Source: Candidatus Aminicenantota bacterium (GTDB lineage: Bacteria; Acidobacteriota; Aminicenantia; Aminicenantales; Aminicenantaceae). Taken from it: a DNA stretch of 5,288 bases. Location of the stretch: positions 1-5,288 of the forward strand of contig JAFGNQ010000356.1 of NCBI GenBank assembly GCA_016926925.1, read 5' to 3'. The notes below the pieces were generated by a model, which did no database searches, was not told the origin of the DNA, and worked only from the letters and a program-made list of their open reading frames with translations. Position numbers and translations under genes: made by a program. This document shows positions 1 through 5,288 of this stretch, in pieces. The first letter of the stretch is position 1, and each line of letters begins with the position of its first letter.

Positions 1-103
1 AAAAAATATTCATCGGGATTATAATCGGATAGAATTTTCTTTGTAAAAACTCCATTTACCAATAAACACTTTCTCTTGTGTATACGGATTGCATTGAGAA
101 AAG

Positions 104-132
104 TTGAATTAATCGGAGATATTTTCGATAAT
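104..132 (+). promoter_or_regulatory. candidate sigma-70-type promoter for the CocE-like hydrolase gene
   Basis: A -35-like TTGAAT (104-109) and a -10-like GATAAT (127-132) are separated by 17 bases. The -10 matches TATAAT at five of six positions and the -35 matches TTGACA at four. Transcription would begin near 139 and leave a leader of about 70 bases before the ATG at 208. An overlapping poorer pair is TTGAGA (94-99) with GATATT (118-123). This is read by eye; the region is AT-rich, so chance matches are likely. Confidence 0.4.
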
Positions 133-195
133 GAGTGAAACCGAATGCCGTAAATTCAATAGCAGGAATCAATCCGGTTGAATTCGAGTTTTCTT

Positions 196-203
196 AAGGG
201 AGG
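196..203 (+). promoter_or_regulatory. ribosome binding site for the long form of the hydrolase
   Basis: AAGGGAGG lies four bases before the ATG at 208 and sets that start. It excludes the in-frame TTG at 178, which has no comparable purine run in front of it. Confidence 0.75.
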
Positions 204-207
204 ATTT

Positions 208-2100
208 ATGCGAAATACGAGTTTGGGCTCTGCGGTTTTGAGAGCAAGTGCCGTCTTTTTATTTTTCGTGTCTCTTTATGGAGGGACGGAGATGAAGTAT
301 TCCTTCCCTGATGCGAAATACGATGTGAGGGTCGAGCGAAGTGTCATGGTCCCGATGCGGGACGGCGTCCGGCTTTCCACCGACCTCTATTTTCCGGTGG
401 GAGTGAAGGAGAAACTGCCTGTAATTCTCATCCGGATGCCTTACAACAAAGAGATGTACTTCTCGCGTCAGTGGGGAAATGCCGCCTATGATTTTTCTGG
501 TCAGGGATATGTGATGGCGGTTCAGGATATCCGCGGGAGATTCGAATCCGAAGGAGAATTTATTGTCGAGTATGAAACCGAGGCCGAGGATGGAAACGAC
601 GCTATCACTTGGGCTGCTACACAACCGTGGTCTAACGGCAATGTCGGCACCTACGGCTGCTCCTATTTGGGAGAGGTCCAGATTCAGCAGGCCAAGCTCA
701 GAAACCCGCACCTGAAGTGCATGATTCCTCAAGCAGCGGGAGGAGCTGTCGGGAGCGCAGGAAATCGTTTCCATTTTTTTGGTTCTATGGATGGGGGAGT
801 CATGGAGATCGCTCCATCCGTGGGATGGTTTTACGGGTGCGGAAGCAAAGTTTTTTTCCGGCCCCCGCCGGGAATGGCCCGGGAAGATTTTCTTGAGATT
901 AGAGAATTTTTCAATCCCGCACCCGAGCTTGAAGGCATGAATTTTAAAGAGATTTGGTACAGCCTGCCGGTCGTAGATATGTTGAAGAAAGCGGGGGCTC
1001 CTCCGAGCGATTTCGAAGACTACATGTCTCATTGGCCGGGCGATCCCTGGTGGGAAAATTTTGCCTATATCAAAGATACGGATCGGTTCGATGTCCCCGC
1101 CCTTCATGTGAATTCCTGGTATGATTACGGTGTCGACGACACCTTTTTTCTATTCAATTTTTTCCAGAAGAACGCCGAGAGCGATCTATGTCGCGAGAAC
1201 CAGTTTGTCATCATATCTCCGACGGCCCATTGTGAATCCGAATCGGCAGCTGAAAGAAAAATTGTCGGAGAACGAGATATGGGGGATGCCCGCTTCCCTT
1301 ACTGGGAGACCTATATCCGCTGGTTTGACTACTGGCTAAAGGGAGAAAAAAACGGCATCACGGACATGCCGAGAGTGAATATCTATGTCATGGGAAAAAA
1401 CGAATGGAGAACTGAAAATGAGTGGCCTTTAGCCCGGACCAACTTCACGAAATACTACTTCCACAGCGATGGATATGCCAACAGTCGCTGTGGCTCTGGA
1501 AAACTGAACATGAAGATGCCTGGAAGCGAGATGAGCGACCTTTTCGTTTACGATCCCAAGACGCCCGTTCCCTCAATCGGAGGGCCGATATGCTGCACAG
1601 GAACCGAGGATGCTCCTGCAGGCGCCTTCGACCAGTCCGAAGTGGAGATGCGCCATGATGTGCTCGTGTACACATCCGATGCATTAGCGGATGGCGTCGA
1701 AATAACAGGGCCCATGAAAGCCGTGTTGTTTGTCTCTTCCTCCACGAAAGATACGGATTTTACGGTGAAGATTGTGGATGTCTATCCTGACGGCACCGCT
1801 TATAATGTTCAGGAAGGTATCCTGAGGGCTCGGTACAGGGAAGGATTCAGGAAAAAAGTTTGGATGAAGCCGGGCAAAGTCTATCCATTGGAAATCGATT
1901 TGCATGCATCGAGCAATTACTTTGGCCCCGGCCACAAAATCCGTGTCGAAATCTCCAGCAGCAACTTTCCCCACTACGAGCGAAACCTCAACACGGGCGG
2001 CAACAATTTTGACGAAACGGAATGGATCGTCGCAAAAAATTCAATCCATCATTCAAAGAAATACCCCTCGCACATCATTTTGCCGGTAATAAAAAAATAA
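208..2100 (+). CDS. CocE/NonD family serine hydrolase (peptidase S15-like), probably exported or membrane-anchored
   Basis: This is an alpha/beta hydrolase of 630 residues, close to the usual length for the cocaine esterase / X-Pro dipeptidyl-peptidase (S15) family. Its members cleave esters or amides; the substrate here cannot be told. The order is a signal-like hydrophobic stretch (about 13-25), a catalytic domain (about 40-380) and a C-terminal jelly-roll domain of the S15 family (about 470-628). The catalytic triad can be placed by motif: Ser152 in YGCSYLG, Asp306 in NSWYD and His341 in SPTAH. Tyr79 in RMPYNK matches the oxyanion-hole tyrosine of CocE, and the QDIRGRFESEGEF segment (106-118) is a family hallmark. 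No lipobox cysteine and no clear AxA cleavage site are seen, so anchoring and secretion are both possible. The start at 208 is chosen for its ribosome binding site; an in-frame ATG at 292 (residue 29) has an equally good one. The gene is 174 bases from the next gene and probably monocistronic. The family assignment is firm; the location is less so. Confidence 0.93.
   Translation: MRNTSLGSAVLRASAVFLFFVSLYGGTEMKYSFPDAKYDVRVERSVMVPMRDGVRLSTDLYFPVGVKEKLPVILIRMPYNKEMYFSRQWGNAAYDFSGQGYVMAVQDIRGRFESEGEFIVEYETEAEDGNDAITWAATQPWSNGNVGTYGCSYLGEVQIQQAKLRNPHLKCMIPQAAGGAVGSAGNRFHFFGSMDGGVMEIAPSVGWFYGCGSKVFFRPPPGMAREDFLEIREFFNPAPELEGMNFKEIWYSLPVVDMLKKAGAPPSDFEDYMSHWPGDPWWENFAYIKDTDRFDVPALHVNSWYDYGVDDTFFLFNFFQKNAESDLCRENQFVIISPTAHCESESAAERKIVGERDMGDARFPYWETYIRWFDYWLKGEKNGITDMPRVNIYVMGKNEWRTENEWPLARTNFTKYYFHSDGYANSRCGSGKLNMKMPGSEMSDLFVYDPKTPVPSIGGPICCTGTEDAPAGAFDQSEVEMRHDVLVYTSDALADGVEITGPMKAVLFVSSSTKDTDFTVKIVDVYPDGTAYNVQEGILRARYREGFRKKVWMKPGKVYPLEIDLHASSNYFGPGHKIRVEISSSNFPHYERNLNTGGNNFDETEWIVAKNSIHHSKKYPSHIILPVIKK
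280..284 (+). promoter_or_regulatory. internal ribosome binding site before an alternative ATG (292) of the hydrolase
   Basis: GGAGG is seven bases ahead of an in-frame ATG at 292, which is an ideal spacing. Starting there gives a 602-residue protein beginning MKYSFPDAKYD. That protein lacks the hydrophobic N-terminus but keeps the whole catalytic domain. The bases also encode Gly-Gly-Thr-Glu of the long form, so the match may be accidental. Confidence 0.45.
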
Positions 2101-2131
2101 AAAGGATTGACGACTTCCGGAATCAAAAAGG

Positions 2132-2176
2132 GGGCAGGTCATTTTTCCCAGAGGTCAAAGAAAAAATTTTCTGTCC
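2132..2176. repeat. imperfect fold-back element downstream of the hydrolase gene
   Basis: GGGCAG (2132-2137) can pair with CTGTCC (2171-2176) with one G-T wobble. Inside, TTTTTC (2142-2147) can pair with GAAAAA (2160-2165), leaving a 12-base loop. AGGTCA also occurs twice in direct orientation (2136-2141 and 2152-2157). No run of T follows on the + strand, so it is not a standard intrinsic terminator. It begins 31 bases after the hydrolase stop. It may be a dispersed intergenic repeat of the REP kind or a 3' end stabiliser; a single window cannot show which. Confidence 0.35.
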
Positions 2177-2274
2177 ATAATCATCAAGTCTAAAGATTTA
2201 GAATGAATTTTTCGTCGGAGGAATGAGTATATTTCAATGAGTGAACGAAACGGATTCATTAGAAGGAGAGTGCT

Positions 2275-2541
2275 ATGAGTGTATTCGAATGGGTCATAGG
2301 GTTGGGTGTGGTTTGCATGGTTATTTTCGTCGTCAGCTCCATTCTGATAATGGCTGCCTTGGAAAAGAGAGGAGTGAAAACAAATTTTTTATTGATCAGA
2401 TTGCTGCTCCCCAAATATGCCCATCAGTACAAAACCATGACAAAACAAGAAGAGGGTAAAACAGGATCTCTGTTTTATTGGTGGGTGCTGTCGATCAATT
2501 GTGCCCTTCTTTCTTTCCTGGTCGCTCTTATTGCCGGATAG
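2275..2541 (+). CDS. small two-helix membrane protein of unknown function
   Basis: This 88-residue protein is not one I can name. Two hydrophobic segments are plain: about residues 5-28 and 66-86. They flank a basic, partly amphipathic middle (about 30-64) that includes a leucine-rich LLIRLLLPKY patch. By the positive-inside rule the middle would lie in the cytoplasm and both ends outside, giving a membrane hairpin. The start is well supported by AGAAGGAGAG (2261-2270) four bases before the ATG. An overlapping frame (2241-2459) has a GTG start, no ribosome binding site and no hydrophobic pattern, so this frame is preferred. It is 174 bases after the hydrolase and 303 before the reductase, so it is probably transcribed separately, and position says nothing about its job. 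I am fairly sure it is a real gene, and have no functional evidence. Confidence 0.7.
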   Translation: MSVFEWVIGLGVVCMVIFVVSSILIMAALEKRGVKTNFLLIRLLLPKYAHQYKTMTKQEEGKTGSLFYWWVLSINCALLSFLVALIAG

Positions 2542-2546
2542 GAGAC

Positions 2547-2570
2547 ATGATGAGGACATCATTCTTTCTT
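2547..2570 (+). terminator. possible weak terminator after the small membrane protein gene
   Basis: A perfect 6-base stem, ATGATG (2547-2552) with CATCAT (2557-2562), closes an AGGA loop and is followed by the T-rich stretch TCTTTCTT (2563-2570). It begins five bases after the stop codon, which is the right place. The stem is short and only one third GC, and the T tract is broken by C, so termination would be inefficient. Confidence 0.27.
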
Positions 2571-2681
2571 GCATGATCCCGGTTTCAATCGTCTCGCCAG
2601 GTCGCTTGCTTTCTCTGCGTGCTTTCTGACTGGATTATCTGTAATGCGGGATACGAGCTTTGACGCCAATTCCCTGATTTC

Positions 2682-2709
2682 TTGACACCTTCCATTTTCT
2701 TATGATAAT
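2682..2709 (+). promoter_or_regulatory. candidate sigma-70-type promoter (distal) for the aldo/keto reductase gene
   Basis: A consensus TTGACA (2682-2687) is followed after 16 bases by GATAAT (2704-2709), five of six to TATAAT. This is the best promoter-like pair in the window. The start point would be near 2716, giving a leader of about 130 bases that carries the tandem repeat at 2724-2745. The same -10 hexamer occurs in the candidate hydrolase promoter. Confidence 0.55.
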
Positions 2710-2723
2710 TTAAACGCTTAGTA

Positions 2724-2745
2724 TCGATTAGATTTCGATTGGAAT
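2724..2745 (+). repeat. tandem 11-bp direct repeat just downstream of the distal promoter
   Basis: TCGATTAGATT (2724-2734) is followed at once by TCGATTGGAAT (2735-2745); nine of eleven bases agree. The 11-base period is about one helical turn, so the copies lie on the same DNA face, as in many operators. It would sit at roughly +9 to +30 of the distal promoter, where a bound protein could block transcription. Two copies in AT-rich DNA may be chance. Confidence 0.35.
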
Positions 2746-2771
2746 ATTTTGTTAAGTCCCGAAATACAACA

Positions 2772-2800
2772 TTGTTTCCCGGATTCCCGTCTGGAATAAT
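2772..2800 (+). promoter_or_regulatory. second candidate promoter (proximal) for the aldo/keto reductase gene
   Basis: TTGTTT (2772-2777) and AATAAT (2795-2800) are 17 bases apart. The -10 matches at five of six positions, the -35 only at its TTG. Transcription would start near 2807 and leave a short leader to the ATG at 2845. It is weaker than the distal pair but has the ideal spacing. Confidence 0.3.
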
Positions 2801-2830
2801 CTAATAGCATGAAGGAAATCACGAAAAGGC

Positions 2831-2840
2831 AAAAAGGAGA
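2831..2840 (+). promoter_or_regulatory. ribosome binding site that sets the reductase start
   Basis: AAAAAGGAGA ends four bases before the ATG at 2845. The earlier in-frame ATG at 2809 has no such purine run upstream. The choice also puts the twin-arginine motif at residues 9-10, the usual place in a Tat signal. Confidence 0.8.
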
Positions 2841-2844
2841 AAAT

Positions 2845-4188
2845 ATGGAGAATAAGAATACGATGAATCGACGCAACTTTTTAAAAAATTCAACCGTAGG
2901 AATGGTCGGTGCAGGGGTGCTCGGCGGAAAATCACTTCTCAGCTCTCAGGATAAAGCAGAGACAGGGACTGCTAAAATCAAGGAATACAGGACTCTCGGC
3001 AGGACCGGCTTTCAGGTCTCGGACATCAGCACAGGCGGCCCGGGTGATGAGTCTCTTCTCAACGCTTTACTGGATGCGGGAGTCAACTATATTGATAATG
3101 CGGAAAGTTACGGCAACGGGCAATCGGAAATCCTTATGGGGAAGGTCCTGAAAAACCGCGACAGGAAAAAAATATTCGTTACGACCAAGATGTTGATCAA
3201 CGAATTTCCCGGTTTGCCGGTTAAAAAAGAGGAAGTCTCGAAAGAAGGCATATTGCAGCGGTTCCGAAAAAGCCTGGAACGGATGCAGACTGATTATGCC
3301 GACTGCCTGATGATCCATTCGATCGCCGATGTGCAAACCGTCAAACACCAGGCTTTTCATGAGGCAATCACCCAGCTCAAGGCCGAAGGGCGCGTCAAAT
3401 ACGCCGGCTTCTCCAACCATGGATCGTTCCATCCCGTAGATGCGGAAGAAGTCATGGGAAAGATCGTTATGGCAGCGGCCGAAGACGGCAGGTTCGATGT
3501 CGTGTTGCTGGCCTATAATTATCTCCAGCAGGATATGAGTGAGGAAGCCCTGAGAGTCTGCCGTGAAAAAAAGATCGGCGTCACCCTCATGAAGACGAAT
3601 CCCGTAGGAAGCTACTTCGGCATCAAAGAAGGCATTGCGAAGCTCGAAAAAGAAGGAAAAGATGTGCCGGAATTTTATGGGAAAGCACTGGCCAAATTCA
3701 AAGGGAAATACGAACAGGCCGAAGGATTCCTGAAAAAATACAACCTGGAAGACCCAGGCGAAATCAAAGAGGCGGCTATAAAGTTCTGTCTCAACAATCC
3801 TGCGGTCAACACTGTTTGTGTCAGTTTCAGGAATTTTGAGGATGTGGATAAATACGTCAAGCTTTCAGGAAAGCGGCTGACTCCGGCGGATGAAGCGGCC
3901 TTGTCTGCATATTCCCAATCGTTCGGACAATTTTACTGCCGTCACGCGTGTGGAGTATGTGAATCCCAATGCCCCCATAATGTGCCGGTCAACACCATCA
4001 TGCGCTTCAACCACTACTTCGCTGCTCAGGGAAGGGAAAAATATGCCATGGAAAGGTACGCGAGCTTGGAATCCGGGAAAGCGGATGTTTGTCAAAACTG
4101 TTCCGGCCACTGCGAAGCGGCCTGTCCTTATAACGTTCCGGTCCGTGTTCTTCTGAGTTTGGCCCACCGAAACTTGACACTTGCCTGA
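2845..4188 (+). CDS. Tat-targeted aldo/keto reductase with C-terminal double 4Fe-4S ferredoxin-type module
   Basis: The 447-residue protein begins with a twin-arginine signal: NRRNFLK (8-14), then a Gly/Val-rich hydrophobic stretch to about residue 33. It is probably folded with its cofactors and exported to the periplasm. An aldo/keto reductase barrel follows (about 46-345), opening with the typical YRTLGRTGFQVSDIS. The family's catalytic tetrad is complete: Asp84, Tyr89 (in SYGNG), Lys115 and His158; Ser190-Asn191 fit the cofactor-binding strand. The tail has two cysteine sets, Cys365/369/372/376 before a Pro and Cys416/419/423/427 before a Pro, each enough for one [4Fe-4S] cluster. The family reduces carbonyls with NAD(P)H, and the tail suggests electron transfer to or from a partner; the substrate is unknown. 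No electron-transfer partner is encoded nearby. It may share a transcript with the small gene 64 bases downstream. The domain call is firm; export and cluster loading are inferred. Confidence 0.95.
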   Translation: MENKNTMNRRNFLKNSTVGMVGAGVLGGKSLLSSQDKAETGTAKIKEYRTLGRTGFQVSDISTGGPGDESLLNALLDAGVNYIDNAESYGNGQSEILMGKVLKNRDRKKIFVTTKMLINEFPGLPVKKEEVSKEGILQRFRKSLERMQTDYADCLMIHSIADVQTVKHQAFHEAITQLKAEGRVKYAGFSNHGSFHPVDAEEVMGKIVMAAAEDGRFDVVLLAYNYLQQDMSEEALRVCREKKIGVTLMKTNPVGSYFGIKEGIAKLEKEGKDVPEFYGKALAKFKGKYEQAEGFLKKYNLEDPGEIKEAAIKFCLNNPAVNTVCVSFRNFEDVDKYVKLSGKRLTPADEAALSAYSQSFGQFYCRHACGVCESQCPHNVPVNTIMRFNHYFAAQGREKYAMERYASLESGKADVCQNCSGHCEAACPYNVPVRVLLSLAHRNLTLA

Positions 4189-4252
4189 TCTATAGAACGA
4201 TACCTGTAAAGACCGATCGGAGTCCATTTCAGGCGAATAGGGCAGACATGTG

Positions 4253-4486
4253 ATGAATGAGAAGAAAAACCAAAAAAAACTGGAACAGAAGACGTCGGAA
4301 GAGAAGTCTGAAATAAGGGAAATACACAATCCCGAAAGCAGCGAATCTCCGGATGAAAAAAATATGCCCAAGCCTCATTCGGTCGTATACTTCAAGAACA
4401 AAAAGACAGGAGAGTGGGAAGTCAGAAATCCGGCCAGTTCTTATGCCTACAACTACATCTCGCGCAATGAATTGCCGGATGACTGA
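4253..4486 (+). CDS. small charged hypothetical protein
   Basis: This is a 77-residue protein I do not recognise. Residues 1-41 are very rich in Lys, Glu, Ser and Asn and look disordered. Residues 42-73 change character: VVYFKNKKTGEWEVRNP reads like two beta strands joined by a turn, followed by the aromatic SSYAYNYIS. There is no signal peptide, membrane segment or cysteine. The ATG at 4253 is chosen over the GTG at 4250; ahead of it is only a weak AGGG (4239-4242), ten bases off. It lies 64 bases after the reductase on the same strand with no terminator between, so it may be co-transcribed. Its end faces the methyltransferase gene across 15 bases. The change in composition and the stop before the convergent gene favour a real gene, but the weak ribosome binding site and short length leave doubt. 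Confidence 0.55.
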   Translation: MNEKKNQKKLEQKTSEEKSEIREIHNPESSESPDEKNMPKPHSVVYFKNKKTGEWEVRNPASSYAYNYISRNELPDD

Positions 4487-4501
4487 TTGAATCGGGGGCG
4501 A

Positions 4502-5194
4502 TCACCACACCCCGGGCAGTAAACGGTATAGCACCCTCTGTGCATATTCCTTATAGCCCGGAAGCTCCTCGTGGAGAGTTCTGTCTTCCTGGAAAGTGCG
4601 GAGGATAAAGAGAATTATAATCAGGGCAGAGGGAATAAGGGCGTAAAGTGATCCGAGAGAGAGCGGTATGAAGACACATATCAGGATGACGCCCACATAC
4701 ATGGGGTGTCTAACAAACCGGTATGGCCCTGTGGTGCAAACCGTATGGCCGCGATCGTTTTGTATCCGTACCACATTCGAGCTGAAAGCGTTTTCCTTCA
4801 TTACCCAGAACGTTAATAGTAGGGCCGGGATATAGCCGGCGAATCCGAGCACTTTGACGATCCAGGGGACTTCCGACCAACCATAACGGACCGCATCGAG
4901 GCCCGGTATACCCAGAAGGAATATCAATAATAGGGAATAGATTCTTATTATTATCTTGTCCCAGGTTTTGGCTTGTTTCTTTTTCGACATGCGTTCTTTG
5001 AGCAGGTCGGGAGAGTTTTTCTTCAGCCAAATCAAAATTCCGGAGATCATACTGAGATAAACGCTAAGAAAAATCCAGGCCTCAGGCCAACGGAGAGTTC
5101 CTGCCGGAAGGAAGATAAAAGTCAGCATGATTGCGAGTGTTAACGCTGCTCGTATGATCGTTCCTAACTTGAAATTTTTTAGATTTTGTTTCAT
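4502..5194 (-). CDS. isoprenylcysteine carboxyl methyltransferase (ICMT)/PEMT-family membrane methyltransferase
   Basis: This is an integral membrane protein of 230 residues, typical for bacterial ICMT-like proteins. Hydrophobic segments lie at about 10-30, 38-57, 82-100 and 112-132, with a long hairpin at 166-199. The family signature is clear: TTGPYRFVRHPMY (154-166), whose His163-Pro164 and Tyr166 belong to the S-adenosylmethionine-binding region. It is followed by Glu203-Asp204 and the ending LPGYKEYAQRVLYRLLPGVW. Such enzymes transfer a methyl group from S-adenosylmethionine to a small or lipid-like acceptor at the membrane. Bacterial substrates are mostly unknown, and methanethiol methyltransferase is one relative, so no acceptor is proposed. 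The start at 5194 is preferred over the GTG at 5206 because GGAG (5201-5204) is then six bases upstream. It is convergent with the small charged gene. Nothing looks truncated or missing; the family is secure, the substrate is not. Confidence 0.92.
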   Translation of the reverse strand: MKQNLKNFKLGTIIRAALTLAIMLTFIFLPAGTLRWPEAWIFLSVYLSMISGILIWLKKNSPDLLKERMSKKKQAKTWDKIIIRIYSLLLIFLLGIPGLDAVRYGWSEVPWIVKVLGFAGYIPALLLTFWVMKENAFSSNVVRIQNDRGHTVCTTGPYRFVRHPMYVGVILICVFIPLSLGSLYALIPSALIIILFILRTFQEDRTLHEELPGYKEYAQRVLYRLLPGVW

Positions 5195-5200
5195 CTCCAA

Positions 5201-5204
5201 CTCC
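5201..5204 (-). promoter_or_regulatory. ribosome binding site that sets the methyltransferase start
   Basis: On the - strand GTGGAG is followed by six bases (TTGGAG) and the ATG at 5194. The GTG at 5206 would place the start inside this site, so the ATG is preferred. The second GGAG touches the ATG directly and is too close to act. Confidence 0.6.
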
Positions 5205-5221
5205 ACTTTTTTTCTTTACCT

Positions 5222-5250
5222 AGAATAGACAGATTTTCTTTTTTTTTAAA
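5222..5250 (-). promoter_or_regulatory. weak candidate promoter for the methyltransferase gene
   Basis: Read on the - strand, TTTAAA (5250-5245) and TATTCT (5227-5222) are 17 bases apart; each matches its consensus at four of six positions. It overlaps the inverted repeat at 5227-5260. The spacing is ideal but the sequences are poor and the region is a run of A and T, so chance is likely. Confidence 0.22.
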
Positions 5251-5260
5251 GAGCCTGTCT
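5227..5260. repeat. inverted repeat in the methyltransferase upstream region
   Basis: AGACAG (5227-5232) pairs with CTGTCT (5255-5260). After a small bulge, TCTTT (5237-5241) pairs with AAAGA (5248-5252), leaving a loop of six T. On the - strand it ends 32 bases before the ATG at 5194. No T run follows on either strand, so it does not look like a terminator. It may be an operator or a leader hairpin, or chance in a low-complexity stretch. Confidence 0.35.
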
Positions 5261-5288
5261 GAATTATTCATAAAAACCACTGACACTC

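Larger units (their letters stand above)
2542..2844. other. intergenic region of 303 bases without a gene
   Basis: No reading frame with a ribosome binding site or protein-like composition is seen on either strand. The first 140 bases hold only the weak hairpin at 2547-2570 and a distant 6-base inverted pair (ATCCCG at 2576-2581, CGGGAT at 2647-2652), which is likely chance. The last 160 bases look regulatory: two candidate promoters and a tandem repeat, listed separately, ahead of the reductase gene. No tRNA-like fold or known riboswitch core was recognised. Confidence 0.6.

Noticed and set aside
1..103. Several ATCGG words (12-16, 24-28, 112-116) as a regulatory repeat
   Set aside because: The unit is only five bases, the spacing is irregular, and this is expected by chance in such a stretch.
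178..207. TTG start extending the hydrolase by ten residues
   Set aside because: The ATG at 208 has its own strong ribosome binding site, and the extension would be coded by that site.
259..1107. Long open frame of 282 codons on the - strand inside the hydrolase gene
   Set aside because: It lies fully antisense to a gene with clear family motifs and shows no domain or protein-like pattern.
2191..2204. TAGAAT (2199-2204) as a -10 element for the small membrane protein gene
   Set aside because: The -10 is good, but no -35-like sequence is found at 16-18 bases upstream, so it was not listed as a promoter.
2241..2459. Overlapping + strand frame with a GTG start ahead of the small membrane protein
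   Set aside because: It has no ribosome binding site, a mixed composition without fold-like features, and conflicts with a better supported frame.
2809..2844. Earlier ATG extending the reductase by twelve residues
   Set aside because: There is no ribosome binding site before it, and the AAAAAGGAGA at 2831-2840 clearly serves the ATG at 2845. It could act only as a leaderless start from the weak promoter at 2772-2800.
4174..4205. Perfect TTGACA (4174-4179) at the end of the reductase gene as a promoter for the small charged gene
   Set aside because: No acceptable -10 hexamer lies 16-18 bases further on; the best candidate, GATACC, is at 19 bases and matches only three positions.
3865..4371. 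Open frame of 168 codons on the - strand, with a Phe/Ser-rich hydrophobic start
   Set aside because: It is antisense to the iron-sulfur tail of the reductase and to the Lys/Glu-rich small gene; the Phe/Ser richness is simply the reverse complement of Lys/Glu codons.

Overview
The window shows five protein-coding genes and no RNA gene, CRISPR array or insertion sequence. Four genes are on the + strand and the last is on the - strand. The base composition looks close to balanced, and gene starts are marked by clear AGGAG-type ribosome binding sites. Promoter-like pairs of the TTGACA / TATAAT kind precede two of the genes. The organism is a bacterium. The style of the aldo/keto reductase (Tat signal plus a double iron-sulfur tail) and of the CocE-like hydrolase reminds me of Acidobacteriota/Aminicenantes-type or similar environmental anaerobes, but this is recognition only and is weakly supported.

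Layout. Bases 1-207 are an intergenic leader with a candidate promoter (104-132). Bases 208-2100 encode a 630-residue CocE/NonD-type serine hydrolase with an N-terminal signal-like helix. A second strong ribosome binding site and in-frame ATG (292) could give a form without the signal. Bases 2101-2274 hold a fold-back element (2132-2176). Bases 2275-2541 encode an 88-residue protein with two membrane helices. Bases 2542-2844 contain no gene; they hold a possible weak terminator, two candidate promoters and a tandem 11-bp repeat. Bases 2845-4188 encode a Tat-targeted aldo/keto reductase with eight cysteines arranged for two [4Fe-4S] clusters. Bases 4253-4486 encode a small charged protein of unknown function. 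Bases 4502-5194 on the - strand encode a membrane methyltransferase of the isoprenylcysteine carboxyl methyltransferase (ICMT)/PEMT family, and its leader (to 5288) contains an inverted repeat.

How the genes work together. The genes do not form an obvious pathway. The spacing suggests mostly separate transcription units: gaps of 174 and 303 bases, then 64 bases between the reductase and the small charged protein, then a convergent pair only 15 bases apart. The common theme is the cell envelope: an exported or anchored hydrolase, a small membrane protein, a Tat-exported redox enzyme and a membrane methyltransferase. I see no defence system, toxin-antitoxin pair, phage or transposon. The most unusual points are the export of a complete NAD(P)-type aldo/keto reductase fused to a double iron-sulfur module, and the possible dual start of the hydrolase.
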